A stretch of DNA of 12,551 nucleotides from Ignavibacteria bacterium (GTDB lineage Bacteria; Bacteroidota; Ignavibacteria; UBA10030; SZUA-254). A model generated the notes under the pieces. It made no database searches. It had not been told where the DNA came from and saw only the letters and a program-made list of their open reading frames with translations. This document shows positions 5,337 through 12,551 of the stretch, in pieces (the first letter of the stretch is position 1; each line of letters starts with the position of its first letter). The stretch spans positions 30,332 through 42,882 of the forward strand of contig VBOC01000005.1 in the NCBI GenBank assembly GCA_005877655.1. Reading direction: 5' to 3'. The position numbers and the translations under genes are program-made.

Positions 5337-6734
5337 ATGATCGTGATGAAGTTCGGCGGCACGTCGACCCAGGACGCGCACGCCGTCGAAAACGTCGTCA
5401 AGATCGTTAAGGCCCGTCTCGACCGGAAGCCGATCGTCGTCATCTCCGCGATTGCGCAGGCGACCAACATGCTCGAACGCGCCGGCAGACTGGCGGCCGA
5501 TGGGAGGACGGGGGACGCACGGAGTGCCCTGCTCGCATTGTTCGAGCGACACATTGCGATGACCGATGCGTTGATCAAGGATCAGCAGCGATGCCAAAAC
5601 CTGCGCAAGACCATTTCCGCGTCGCTCGGTGAGCTGGAAGAGATGATCAAGGGATTGGCGATCCTGCGTGAATTGACCCCGCGTGCCCTCGACACCATTT
5701 ATTCCTACGGAGAGTTGCTCTCTTCACGAATCGTCGCTGTCGCGCTCGAAGAAAACGGCGTGGCTTCGCGGTGGATCGACACAAGGGAATTCATGGTCAC
5801 GGACGACCGTTACAATTCGGCATCCCCGGATATGGAGCTTCTTGAGACCCGGCTGCCCGAAGTGATCATGCCCTTGATCGAGCAGAGGACCGTCCCCGTG
5901 ACCCAGGGCTTCATCGGCGTGACCCGTTCGGGACACCGGACTACGATGGGCCGTGAAAGTTCCGATTATTCCGCATCGGTTATCGGCTCGGTGCTCGGTG
6001 TCGAGGATATCCAGATCTGGACGGACGTCGACGGGATCCTGACCTCCGACCCGACGGTCGTCGCCTCCCCCAAGAAAGTGAAAACCTTGTCGTTCGCCGA
6101 GGCCTTCGACCTCTCCTATTTTGGCGCCAAGGTGCTGCATCCAAAGACGATCCTGCCCGCCGTCGAACGTAATGTCCCGATTCATGTTTATAATTCCCGC
6201 CGGTCGGAGCTCTCCGGGAGCCTGATCACCTCGATGAACTCGTCGGGGACGCCGCTTGTGAAGTCGATCGCCTACAAGCGAAACATGGCCATCCTCGCTG
6301 TCGTCCCGAAACATCGCTATGGTCAGTACATTTTCTGGGATCATGTCTATAATATTCTCACGAAACATGGGGCCTCCGCGTCCCTGACTGCGTCCTCCGA
6401 GTACGGCCTCTCGATCGTCCTGGACCAATCCCACGAACTTCCGAGCATCGTTCAGGGCCTGAAGGAGGTCGGATCGGTCGATCTCGAGGAGGGAAAGGGG
6501 ATCATCTCAATGGTCGGATCGAATATCCGGGCGGTGCCGAAATTTATGGAACGGTTGTTCCGGTCGGTCTCCGAATACCCTGTTGCCGCGATTTCCTTCG
6601 GAGCCTCCCCATCGAGTCTCTGCATTGTGGTCGACGATCACTCCGTGCCCGGCGCCGTCACGAGCTTGCACCGCGAATTCTTCGATACTGTCGAAAGCGA
6701 CGAATTCGAAGAGTTGCGGCACCTCCCCTCCTAA
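5337..6734 (+). CDS. lysC: aspartate kinase, monofunctional
   Basis: Phosphorylates aspartate to 4-phosphoaspartate, the first step toward lysine, threonine, methionine and diaminopimelate; cytoplasmic. The 465 residues show the N-terminal KFGGTS (5-10), SYGELLSS (123-130), the catalytic-domain motifs VTQGFIG (188-194), TTMGRESSDYSAS (202-214) and WTDVDGILTSDP (228-239), then SYFGAKVLHPKT (260-271). Two C-terminal ACT domains (about 313-380 and 387-455) would carry allosteric control by an end product. No homoserine dehydrogenase or decarboxylase fusion follows. Starts at 5337 and 5346 (second Met) both fit the family; neither has a Shine-Dalgarno. The motif GRESSD differs from the more common GRxGSD. 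The terminator-like hairpin ending 12 bases upstream suggests regulation in the leader. Confidence 0.93.
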   Translation: MIVMKFGGTSTQDAHAVENVVKIVKARLDRKPIVVISAIAQATNMLERAGRLAADGRTGDARSALLALFERHIAMTDALIKDQQRCQNLRKTISASLGELEEMIKGLAILRELTPRALDTIYSYGELLSSRIVAVALEENGVASRWIDTREFMVTDDRYNSASPDMELLETRLPEVIMPLIEQRTVPVTQGFIGVTRSGHRTTMGRESSDYSASVIGSVLGVEDIQIWTDVDGILTSDPTVVASPKKVKTLSFAEAFDLSYFGAKVLHPKTILPAVERNVPIHVYNSRRSELSGSLITSMNSSGTPLVKSIAYKRNMAILAVVPKHRYGQYIFWDHVYNILTKHGASASLTASSEYGLSIVLDQSHELPSIVQGLKEVGSVDLEEGKGIISMVGSNIRAVPKFMERLFRSVSEYPVAAISFGASPSSLCIVVDDHSVPGAVTSLHREFFDTVESDEFEELRHLPS

Positions 6735-6759
6735 TCAGCATTCTCTCCCGAGGGATTTC

Positions 6760-6779
6760 GAACCTGAAAGTCAGGTTTT
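6760..6779 (+). terminator. weak terminator-like hairpin after lysC
   Basis: AACCTGA (6761-6767) pairs with TCAGGTT (6771-6777) around a three-base loop and ends in a short T-run (6776-6779). The stem is short and only three pairs are G-C, so efficiency is doubtful. Confidence 0.35.
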
Positions 6780-6785
6780 CCCCTA

Positions 6786-6953
6786 TTGCTCATTCCCCTT
6801 TACTGAATTATCTTAGACCTGCACCCCGGAAGTGAATGGCCGCCGGGTGGACGCGGGCGGTCGTCGCAAAGGAATTGAAAACCGTGGGGCCCTCGGATCA
6901 GGGGTTTCCATGGGGAGGCGAAGAAGGATGTGCGGGGCACGCATCCTTCTTTT
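6786..6953 (+). ncRNA. speculative small RNA in the lysC-higB gap
   Basis: The roughly 300-base gap between lysC and the toxin gene (6735-7033) holds no convincing protein gene. A promoter-like pair TTGCTC (6786-6791) and TATCTT (6809-6814, 17-base spacer) is followed by a GC-rich stretch and then the strong hairpin with T-run ending at 6953. This could produce an RNA of about 130 bases. It matches no family I know; both promoter boxes are only four-of-six matches. Confidence 0.18.
6921..6953 (+). terminator. strong intrinsic terminator 1 in the lysC-higB gap
   Basis: AAGAAGGATG (6921-6930) pairs perfectly with CATCCTTCTT (6942-6951) over 10 bases, with a GC-rich inner part, and TTCTTTT ends the structure. 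The symmetric A-rich/T-rich flanks would allow it to work on both strands. Confidence 0.75.
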
Positions 6954-6957
6954 AGTC

Positions 6958-6998
6958 AAAATGTCCCGGTTGGGTACTCGCCGGGGCATTTTTATTTT
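6958..6998 (+). terminator. strong intrinsic terminator 2, tandem with the first
   Basis: AAA plus ATGTCCCGG (6958-6969) pairs with CCGGGGCAT plus TTT (6981-6992), one T-G pair, around an 11-base loop; a T-rich tract TTTTTATTTT (6989-6998) follows. It lies 5 bases after the previous terminator, isolating the toxin-antitoxin locus from lysC. Confidence 0.8.
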
Positions 6999-7033
6999 AT
7001 GCTGTCGCGCCGTCTTGAGAATTGTTCACAAAT

Positions 7034-7252
7034 ATGTTAACTTCCTTCGCACGCACAATTCAATTCTACCGAACTCCCGCGGGAAAATGTCCTGCGGGGG
7101 AGTTTCTGGACTCGCTGCCAGAACGAGATGCCCAGAAAGTGACGTGGGTCCTACGACTGGTTGAGCGGCTTGAGATGGTCCCGGGTCAGTATTTTAAGAA
7201 ACTGGCGAGTCAACGGCGGACAGATTATCTGCGGAGGAGGAATCAGTCATGA
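7034..7252 (+). pseudogene. higB: HigB/Gp49-like toxin with internal in-frame deletion
   Basis: 72-residue remnant of a HigB-type (phage Gp49-like, RelE superfamily) mRNA-interferase toxin. The N-terminal half is intact: IQFYRTPAGKCPAGEFLDSL (9-28), then LVERLEMVPGQYFKKL (42-57). Members normally continue with a core of about 40 residues (LWELR, then RIFYFF and LLHGFxKKTxKTP) that holds the active-site strands, before ending in a basic helix. Here KKL is followed at once by the terminal RRTDYLRRR (61-69), so the core seems to be missing while the frame is kept; full-length relatives are about 105-120 residues. The junction lies near 7205-7216. ATG at 7034 is preferred to the TTG at 7022. It overlaps higA by ATGA. 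Probably inactive as a toxin; the shortened protein may still be translated and carry higA translation. Confidence 0.72.
7233..7240 (+). promoter_or_regulatory. strong ribosome binding site of higA inside the toxin gene
   Basis: GGAGGAGG ends 8 bases before the ATG at 7249 and lies within the 3' end of the toxin reading frame. It fixes the antitoxin start and allows it to be made independently of the toxin frame. Confidence 0.7.
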
Positions 7253-7527
7253 GTGACGTGGAACGGTACATACGAGGTCGAAAAAAACGGAGCTCAAAGT
7301 ATGCTCAGGATTTCGAATCAGGTTACGATGCGTTTGAGTTCAGTGTGATGCTCCGGCAGGCGAGAGAAAAGGCTGGTATCACTCAAGAAGCGATCGCACG
7401 CAAACTCCGGACAAAAAAATCCGCCATCTCGCGCATCGAGAACCATTCCGAGGACATTCGTCTATCGACTTTAGGAAAATATGCAAGGGCGCTAGGCAAG
7501 CGACTTCGGGTTCACCTCGCTGATTGA
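7249..7527 (+). CDS. higA: HigA-like antitoxin, Xre-family HTH
   Basis: 92-residue DNA-binding antitoxin. The N-terminal 30 residues are charged (RGRKKRSSK), followed by an Xre/Cro helix-turn-helix domain (about 34-88) with the recognition part TQEAIARKLRTKKSAISRIE (45-64). The protein is intact and of normal length. The start overlaps the toxin stop as ATGA, the usual toxin-first HigBA order. In such pairs the antitoxin neutralises the toxin and represses the shared promoter. With the toxin core missing, HigA may now act only as a repressor, or neutralise a toxin from another locus. Immediately upstream are two tandem terminators, so the pair must have its own promoter, which I could not locate convincingly. 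Confidence 0.85.
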   Translation: MSDVERYIRGRKKRSSKYAQDFESGYDAFEFSVMLRQAREKAGITQEAIARKLRTKKSAISRIENHSEDIRLSTLGKYARALGKRLRVHLAD

Positions 7528-7593
7528 TTTTCCATTGCCGGGGCGCCCATGACTGCTCCACAGTCCAGTTGCCAGGTTGAGCCCATTTATTCG

Positions 7594-9393
7594 TCATCGG
7601 ATTAATATGAGTTTCTTCGTTTCGACAAAGCTGCCAGCCTTTAGACGGTAGAAATAGACACCGCTGGGAAGCTTGGAGGCCTCGAATGGAACCTTGTATG
7701 TACCGGCGGGCCGATGTCCACTCACCAGCGTAGCTATCTCCCTGCCGGTCGGATCATAGACTCTCAGCGTCACGAAGTCCGCCGAAGGAATCGTGTACGA
7801 AATCTCGGTCGAGGGATTGAAGGGATTGGGATAATTCTGTTCCAAGGTGTACGCCCGCGGGAAGACGGTGGTGCGCATGTCGACATCCGTGACGGACGGA
7901 TGCGAGTACCCGACTGTCATGTATACGACATGCCCGCCTCGCGTCGAAGACCCGCCGGTCACGAAAACATCGCCTCCGGGCGTGACGGCAATTGCATTCG
8001 CATCATTCGAAGCGTATCCCGGAGCCCCGAATCGCGCTTCCCAAACCTGCAGTCCCCACGGAGTATACCTGACTGTCGCGAATTCGTTTGTCATCCCCGA
8101 ACCTCCGCTCATCCCCGTAACATAAACGTTTCCGATATGATCGAGGGCGATACCCGCCGCCGCGTTGTCGGAGCTCCCCTGGTAGCTGTAGCGAGCGACC
8201 CATCGCTCTTTGCCTGATGAATCGTACTTCACCGTTGCAAAGGCCGAGCCGGTTCCCGGAACCCAGCTCGTCCCGGTCACATACACGTTTTCAAGCGGAT
8301 CAATTTTGAGGCCGACCGGGGAATTTCTCGAATTGGCCGGACCTTTGTATCGTGCAACCCACTGCTCGCGACCTGATGAATCGTATCTCAACGTTATGTA
8401 GCCGTTGCCCTGGTAGTTATCGGTCCATCCCATGACATAAATGCTTCTGTTCCCGCCGACGGCGATGGCGTTAGCCACGCTGCTCGAGGGAGGACCGCCA
8501 ATAACAGCGTAGGATTTGGCCCATATCTGCGCCCCCGAAGAATTATATTTGACTGTCGCGCACCAGTTCCCCCTGCATCCGGCACAACAGCCGACGCCTG
8601 TGACATACACATTGCCGGCGTTGTCGACGACGAGCGCTCTGGCAGTATTCTCCGAATTATATCCCCCGTATTCCGCAATCCAGCGCATGTCGCCGTAGGA
8701 ATCATACTTGATTGTCCCGTATTCCGCCGCACAGCTCTTATCAAGGGTCCAGCCGGTGATGTAAACGCTTCCTTCTTGATCGAGCGCGAGAGCTGTCGCG
8801 CCGCTCGAATTTCCCGGACCACGGTACCGGACAGCCCACCTCTGTGCGCCCGATGAGTCGTACGTGACCGTGACACACTCAGTGATGAGGGTCTTTCGGT
8901 CATACGTGTATCCTGCGACGTAGACATTTCCTTTCTCGTCAACGTGAATTCCCTGCGGGTATACTCCCGAATCTTCAGGGCTCACGAAGCGCGCGATCCA
9001 TTGAAGGTTGCCCCGGGAGTCGTACTTAACCGTCGCAAGATCATGGTGGGTGGCGGATGAGTAGCTGAAACCGGTGACGTAGACATTGCTCATTCGATCG
9101 ACCTCCACTGCGGTCGCAACATCGCCTGGGAGCGCTAAATTCGATGAATAGGCCGCCATCCAGCTTGGCGACCTCTCGTCTGCGATGGTGCCCGGGGGTT
9201 TCCCTTCCGCCTGGACCGGCGGGAGGTCACACACGCCCCTCCCGTTCTTCATGAGCCTTTCTATCAGAGCAGATCGAAGATTCTCGCGATCCTTTATGAG
9301 TCCGGTGGGATTTTGAAATGCTGATCCAGGAGGGCTTAGAAAAACCTGCGCGGCCATCAACACTGCAAGCGCTTTGGCGGGTGAGAGATCCAT
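7594..9393 (-). CDS. secreted SBBP-type beta-propeller protein with T9SS sorting domain
   Basis: 599-residue exported protein. The N-terminus has a signal-like hydrophobic stretch (about 8-20) with probable cleavage after GSA (25). Residues 76-500 are eight repeats of about 52 residues with the pattern D-x-x-GNVYVTG ... ATVKYDSSG ... W-x-ARY, the SBBP (seven-bladed propeller related) type. The last 85 residues (515-599) form a type IX secretion sorting domain: EQNYPNPFNPSTEISYTI, a GREIATLVSG strand, SGVYFYRLKAG, and a KKLILIR end. It would be carried over the outer membrane and attached to the cell surface or released. It follows susD by 90 bases and may be co-transcribed with susCD. One repeat has a cluster of cysteines. 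Ligand unknown; no catalytic domain is seen. Confidence 0.9.
   Translation of the reverse strand: MDLSPAKALAVLMAAQVFLSPPGSAFQNPTGLIKDRENLRSALIERLMKNGRGVCDLPPVQAEGKPPGTIADERSPSWMAAYSSNLALPGDVATAVEVDRMSNVYVTGFSYSSATHHDLATVKYDSRGNLQWIARFVSPEDSGVYPQGIHVDEKGNVYVAGYTYDRKTLITECVTVTYDSSGAQRWAVRYRGPGNSSGATALALDQEGSVYITGWTLDKSCAAEYGTIKYDSYGDMRWIAEYGGYNSENTARALVVDNAGNVYVTGVGCCAGCRGNWCATVKYNSSGAQIWAKSYAVIGGPPSSSVANAIAVGGNRSIYVMGWTDNYQGNGYITLRYDSSGREQWVARYKGPANSRNSPVGLKIDPLENVYVTGTSWVPGTGSAFATVKYDSSGKERWVARYSYQGSSDNAAAGIALDHIGNVYVTGMSGGSGMTNEFATVRYTPWGLQVWEARFGAPGYASNDANAIAVTPGGDVFVTGGSSTRGGHVVYMTVGYSHPSVTDVDMRTTVFPRAYTLEQNYPNPFNPSTEISYTIPSADFVTLRVYDPTGREIATLVSGHRPAGTYKVPFEASKLPSGVYFYRLKAGSFVETKKLILIR
7894..9168 (-). 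repeat. eight tandem SBBP repeats (protein level)
   Basis: Eight degenerate repeats of about 52 residues start near residues 76, 129, 183, 235, 288, 342, 395 and 448 of the propeller protein. Each has an aspartate-glycine NVYVTG strand and a tyrosine-aspartate-serine-glycine turn before W-x-ARY. They are diverged at the base level, so recent duplication is not indicated. Confidence 0.8.
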
Positions 9394-9401
9394 GTCTTCA
9401 T

Positions 9402-9407
9402 CTCCTT
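9402..9407 (-). promoter_or_regulatory. ribosome binding site of the propeller gene
   Basis: AAGGAG on the minus strand ends 8 bases before the ATG at 9393, fixing that start. Confidence 0.75.
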
Positions 9408-9465
9408 TCCGTGAGGCGGCATCCTACATGAAGACGCGCGATGGCTTATGAGCTCGAAGTTCAGA

Positions 9466-9482
9466 GCCCCGCGAGCGGGGGC
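9466..9482 (-). other. GC-rich hairpin just after the susD stop
   Basis: A CCCCG/CGGGG stem with a four-base loop lies right after the susD stop codon on the transcript. No T-run follows, so it is not an intrinsic terminator. It could protect the susCD transcript end or reduce expression of the next gene. Confidence 0.35.
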
Positions 9483-9483
9483 G

Positions 9484-10878
9484 TCATCTGTTCGCCGGCG
9501 TTTTCACAAACTGGGAGTTTGCGGACTGCGCGGGTGTATTCGGATTGGCGTTCACCTCATCAACCGAATAAACGAAGCGCTGGGGAAACACCGTCCCTTG
9601 TTTCGGAGTTATGGCGTGCGCCGCGCCAAGCGAGTCGGAGTACGATATTGCATAATCGATCCGGCGGAGGAAATTCCAGGCCTCAACCTGGTGCATGAGC
9701 GCGACATACTCTTCGTTGAAGACAGCCTGCATAAGAGCAGCCGGAGTGGCGAAATCTGCGGCAGCAAAGTCCTGTGAGGCATTCTTAAAAACCGTGTTCG
9801 CGTAATGCCGCGCGTTGTTCAGGGCAGCGATCGCGCCGGCATCCACGGTTCCCGGGTTCAGGCGGGCATTTGCTTCAGCAATCAACAATTGAGTCTCCGA
9901 TGCGCGGAAAAACGGATACGACTGTGCGATCCCGTACGCGCCCGTAGTCGTATAATTCAAATCCGAACCGTCGGGGCTGAAATAATACGCCGCTCTTCCC
10001 GACTCGTCGCTTTTTCCGTCGAAACGCCGGCTCTTCATCAGCTTCAATGCGAAGTTGCCCGCTGCGTCCATGTACCCGCTGCGGTCGTTCACCAGGAATG
10101 AGTACCAGAGATTCATGTTCCCGTTGTAGGCCTGGCCGTGCGGCATGAGAAGATCGTCGGACCCGCTCGTGGCGAGAATACCTGCCTGGGCCTCCGTGAC
10201 GACGGAATTGAGGACCGCCGCGCTGTAACCCATCGATCGTGCTTTGTGCATGAGATAGCGCGCTTTGGCGGAATGACCGAGCTTCAGCCATTGCGACGCG
10301 CTTCCCTTATACGAAAAGGCATCCATCGTAAGGGCGGCCTGCTGCGACAAAAGATCAGAGATTCCCTTGTCGAGAACCGCCAGCACGCCATCGTACACAG
10401 AAAGCTGGGGATCGTACTTCGGGGTCAACGTCTTTTCGGGTTGAGCAGCCTGGGAATAAGGAACATCTCCCCAGAGCGCTGCGACCGTTCCCATGTGCAA
10501 CCCCTCGAGAATCTCGCACGCGCCCCGCAGATTGTTGTTTGTCCGGGGATTGGCCTCGACGATCCGGAGGTTTCCGAGGACAGTCGTATAGGCCAGCCTC
10601 CAGTCATTCCCAAAATCCTGCGCATTGACGTTATACGATTCGTACGCCCCGAATTGCCGCTGGGCTCCGTGGGCCTGATCGGCCCAGATGGCCGAGAGGT
10701 ATGCCGGGAAGCCCTCGGCAAACGCGTCATACCCGAGCTGCGCGCCCAGAAAATTGTTCTGGACCGTCGCGGTGGTGGGTAAGAGCGGATTGGTGTCATA
10801 ACCGCTCGTGAACTTCTCGCATCCGGCGATGCCGGCAATCACGAGCAGGATCAAGAGGAGGATGGAAGATGTTTTCAT
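9484..10878 (-). CDS. susD: SusD/RagB-family nutrient-binding outer membrane lipoprotein
   Basis: 464-residue surface lipoprotein that would cap the SusC barrel and bind a nutrient. The start has a lipoprotein signal: hydrophobic LLLILLVIAGIAGC with lipobox IAGC and lipidation at C20. The fold is supported by an N-terminal helical part with the family motif ALWGDVPYSQA (134-144) and PKYDPQLSVYDGVLAVLDKG (153-172), the FRASETQLLIAEANARL helix in the last third, and a C-terminal FPQRFVYSVDE with NxxN-type ending. It matches the SusD-like_2 type rather than Bacteroides starch SusD. A strong ribosome site (GGAGG on the minus strand) lies in the 12-base gap after susC. Substrate unknown; the absence of glycan enzymes in the window gives no hint. 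Confidence 0.9.
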   Translation of the reverse strand: MKTSSILLLILLVIAGIAGCEKFTSGYDTNPLLPTTATVQNNFLGAQLGYDAFAEGFPAYLSAIWADQAHGAQRQFGAYESYNVNAQDFGNDWRLAYTTVLGNLRIVEANPRTNNNLRGACEILEGLHMGTVAALWGDVPYSQAAQPEKTLTPKYDPQLSVYDGVLAVLDKGISDLLSQQAALTMDAFSYKGSASQWLKLGHSAKARYLMHKARSMGYSAAVLNSVVTEAQAGILATSGSDDLLMPHGQAYNGNMNLWYSFLVNDRSGYMDAAGNFALKLMKSRRFDGKSDESGRAAYYFSPDGSDLNYTTTGAYGIAQSYPFFRASETQLLIAEANARLNPGTVDAGAIAALNNARHYANTVFKNASQDFAAADFATPAALMQAVFNEEYVALMHQVEAWNFLRRIDYAISYSDSLGAAHAITPKQGTVFPQRFVYSVDEVNANPNTPAQSANSQFVKTPANR

Positions 10879-10890
10879 GGCCGGCCTCCG
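10879..10890 (-). promoter_or_regulatory. susC-susD spacer with ribosome binding site
   Basis: The 12-base spacer on the minus strand carries CGGAGG followed by CCGGCC and the susD ATG. The tight spacing shows that susC and susD are in one transcription unit. Confidence 0.75.
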
Positions 10891-12551
10891 TTAGTATTCA
10901 AGTTGAAGTGAGACGATCCAGCTGCGGACCGTCGGGTTGTTGAAGTAATCCAAGCCCTGACCGTTGGACGGTCCGGTGAGATTCGTTTCCGGGTCGTTCC
11001 CGGTATAGTTTGTCCACGTTTTCAGATTGCGCCCGGTAAGGCTGAGAGTCAGGTTCTGAACACCGAACATCTCCAGCGGAAACGTATAGGACAACGTTAC
11101 ATCCCGCAGACGCACGAAACTCCCATCCTCGATAAATTGTTCTGCGGGTCCGGTGAATCCGGATCCGGGGCCGGACCGGAAATATGATTCGTCGATAATC
11201 ACGTCGCCGCCCCCGAAGTTCCGCAGGTACCCCCGGAACGAATAGCTGCCGTCGGAATTCACCACAACGGATCTGGATCCCCTCGATCTCACCTGTTCAA
11301 GCGTCAGACCGCCGTAATTTTTCAACGTCGCAGCCTGCGAACCGCTCACCGTAGTCCACCAATTCTGGTCGCCGGCGGTTCCAAAGAAGTACAGTGCGCC
11401 TTTCGTTCCGTTCCAGACATCTCCTCCCGCCTTGACGTCGACGAGAACATTCAGGGCGAGTCTACCGTATCGCAGCGTGTTGATGATTCCCATTCGATAC
11501 CTGGGATTGGGATCACCCAGGACGCCCGGGTTTGCATCAGTTCTTGGGAAGGCATTCGGATCGAGATTGAGACTCCCGTCTGTTTTTCGGGCCCAGCGCG
11601 TGCCATAGAGGACGCCAAGGGGCTGATTCAGGACCGCCCGGGAACTCGGATCGGTGAACCCGTTGAGGAAAACTGACTGCACGCCCCCCATGTCGGTGAC
11701 CTCGTTCCGGTTATGGGAGAAGTTGAGCGTCGAAGTCCACGAAAAAGGATGCACGCGCAACCAGTCGGCGATAATCTGAAATTCCGTCCCGGTGTTCTTG
11801 ATTCTGGCCGCATTCCCCACGTACGAGGCAAAGCCGGAGGAGGGAGCGATGGAGAGCCCGAGAACGGCATCGGTGGTTGTGTTGAAATATCGCGTGGCGC
11901 TCAACGACAGACGATCGGAAAAGAATCGCAGGTCGACTCCAAATTCAGTTTCTTTCGTCACTTCGGGCTTCAGCTCCGCATTGCCGCGCTGGTCCGATCG
12001 GAGAAAGGCCCCGTTATAGTACGAGCCGTAGAGTGCCTCGCCCCAGCCGTTGCCCGGGGAAGCATACGTGAAATACGTTTTTGTCAGATAGGCGCCAGGC
12101 TGGTTGGCAGCAGCACCGTATGCCACCCTGACCTTGCCAAAGCTGATGATCGCATTATCCTTCAGGACAGGAAGCTTTGTGAATAGCCAGGCAAGGTTTG
12201 CAGCGGGATAGAAGTAGGTCTGGGGCACGTTCGGACCATAGGTCGATGCGCTTTCGCCCCGCCCCGTGAGCCTGAAGAACACCTGTTTCAGCATGTTGAC
12301 GTCGAACTCGCCGTACAAGGCGGCTGTTCGAATAATCGACTGGCTCTCCGTCGGCGTATAGTCGAGCGCATTTGCAAAGGTGATCGGAGCATCATAGAGA
12401 ACGAAGCGCGACGCAGTAACGGATGTCTGATCGAGTTGCTGGTGACCCAGGTGGAATCCGAGCAGGAGCGACCCGTCAAGGTCATCATTGATTTCGCCGG
12501 TTGCCTTGCCCATTAGATCGGAATTGACCTGATACTGCGAGGTGACCGCCC
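10891..12551 (-). CDS. susC: SusC/RagA-family TonB-dependent outer membrane transporter, partial (5' end outside window)
   Basis: C-terminal 552 residues of an outer membrane barrel protein that imports a nutrient with TonB energy and a SusD lid. The frame stays open to the right edge; the ATG at 12513 is internal, since in-frame coding (AVTSQYQVNSDL) continues before it. Barrel features: alternating strands, the SusC-type segments GKVRVAYGAAANQPG, TKETEFGVDLRFFSDRLSL, GVLYGTRWARK, DPNPRYRMGIINTLRYGRLAL, SFVRLRDVTLSYTFP, LTLSLTGRNLKTWTNYTGNDPE, and the aromatic end LEY expected for barrel insertion. The missing half should hold signal peptide, carboxypeptidase-like domain, TonB box and plug. 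It lies 12 bases before susD in the same unit. Substrate cannot be predicted. Confidence 0.93.
   Translation of the reverse strand, partial: AVTSQYQVNSDLMGKATGEINDDLDGSLLLGFHLGHQQLDQTSVTASRFVLYDAPITFANALDYTPTESQSIIRTAALYGEFDVNMLKQVFFRLTGRGESASTYGPNVPQTYFYPAANLAWLFTKLPVLKDNAIISFGKVRVAYGAAANQPGAYLTKTYFTYASPGNGWGEALYGSYYNGAFLRSDQRGNAELKPEVTKETEFGVDLRFFSDRLSLSATRYFNTTTDAVLGLSIAPSSGFASYVGNAARIKNTGTEFQIIADWLRVHPFSWTSTLNFSHNRNEVTDMGGVQSVFLNGFTDPSSRAVLNQPLGVLYGTRWARKTDGSLNLDPNAFPRTDANPGVLGDPNPRYRMGIINTLRYGRLALNVLVDVKAGGDVWNGTKGALYFFGTAGDQNWWTTVSGSQAATLKNYGGLTLEQVRSRGSRSVVVNSDGSYSFRGYLRNFGGGDVIIDESYFRSGPGSGFTGPAEQFIEDGSFVRLRDVTLSYTFPLEMFGVQNLTLSLTGRNLKTWTNYTGNDPETNLTGPSNGQGLDYFNNPTVRSWIVSLQLEY

Noticed and set aside
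5724..6434. Minus-strand open frame (236 codons) opposite lysC
   Set aside because: No family motif, low-complexity Gly/Asp/His/Arg composition, and full overlap with a certain aspartokinase gene.
6832..7164. Plus-strand open frame running through both terminators into the toxin gene
   Set aside because: It crosses two strong hairpins and overlaps the toxin in another frame; the peptide looks like random GC-rich translation.
7528..7593. Terminator between convergent higA and the propeller gene
   Set aside because: A GGGCGCCC palindrome and scattered T-runs are present but no stem with a suitable loop and T-tract could be built.
7894..9168. CRISPR-like or DNA-level tandem array in the repeat-rich region
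   Set aside because: The periodicity of about 156 bases is in the protein (SBBP repeats); the DNA units are diverged and have no spacer structure.
10138..10782. Plus-strand open frame (214 codons) opposite susD
   Set aside because: Translation is arginine-rich without recognisable domain and lies inside a confident SusD gene with its own ribosome site.

Overview
The window looks like a chromosomal segment of a fairly GC-rich member of the Bacteroidota/Ignavibacteriota (FCB) group. The evidence is a SusC/SusD pair, a secreted protein ending in a type IX secretion (T9SS/Por) sorting domain with the YPNPFNPST motif common in Ignavibacteria-like lineages, and several genes without a clear Shine-Dalgarno sequence beside others with strong ones. 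The exact lineage cannot be fixed from sequence reading alone.

Left part (1-3391), electron transfer and redox: nuoE and nuoF (NADH-oxidising module) on the plus strand, with no nuoG after them. Facing them is a small c-type-cytochrome-like protein on the minus strand; the two stop codons share one CTAG. Then come a tRNA-Ala(GGC) with a good promoter, an AhpD/carboxymuconolactone-decarboxylase-like protein with CxxC...H, and a seven-iron ferredoxin of the FdxA type.

Middle part (3407-7527): a PAS-PAS-GAF protein with no output domain lies 15 bases after the ferredoxin. Next is a long leader with promoter, operator-like dyad, hairpin, a 48-residue single-span membrane protein and a terminator-like hairpin that ends 12 bases before lysC (aspartokinase). 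Up to three terminator-like hairpins follow lysC. A HigB/HigA-type toxin-antitoxin locus comes next; its toxin appears to have lost its C-terminal core by an in-frame internal deletion, while the antitoxin is intact.

Right part (7594-12551, all minus strand): a partial SusC-type TonB-dependent transporter runs in from the right edge, followed by a SusD-type lipoprotein and an eight-repeat SBBP-type beta-propeller protein with signal peptide and T9SS tail. The order susC-susD-propeller and the short gaps suggest one transcription unit for binding and import of an unknown nutrient at the cell surface. No glycoside hydrolase or protease gene is visible in the window.

Most of the window is recognisable. 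The least ordinary items are the lysC leader with a possible attenuator, the shortened HigB toxin, the CX4CH cytochrome-like protein, and the PAS-PAS-GAF protein with a basic tail.
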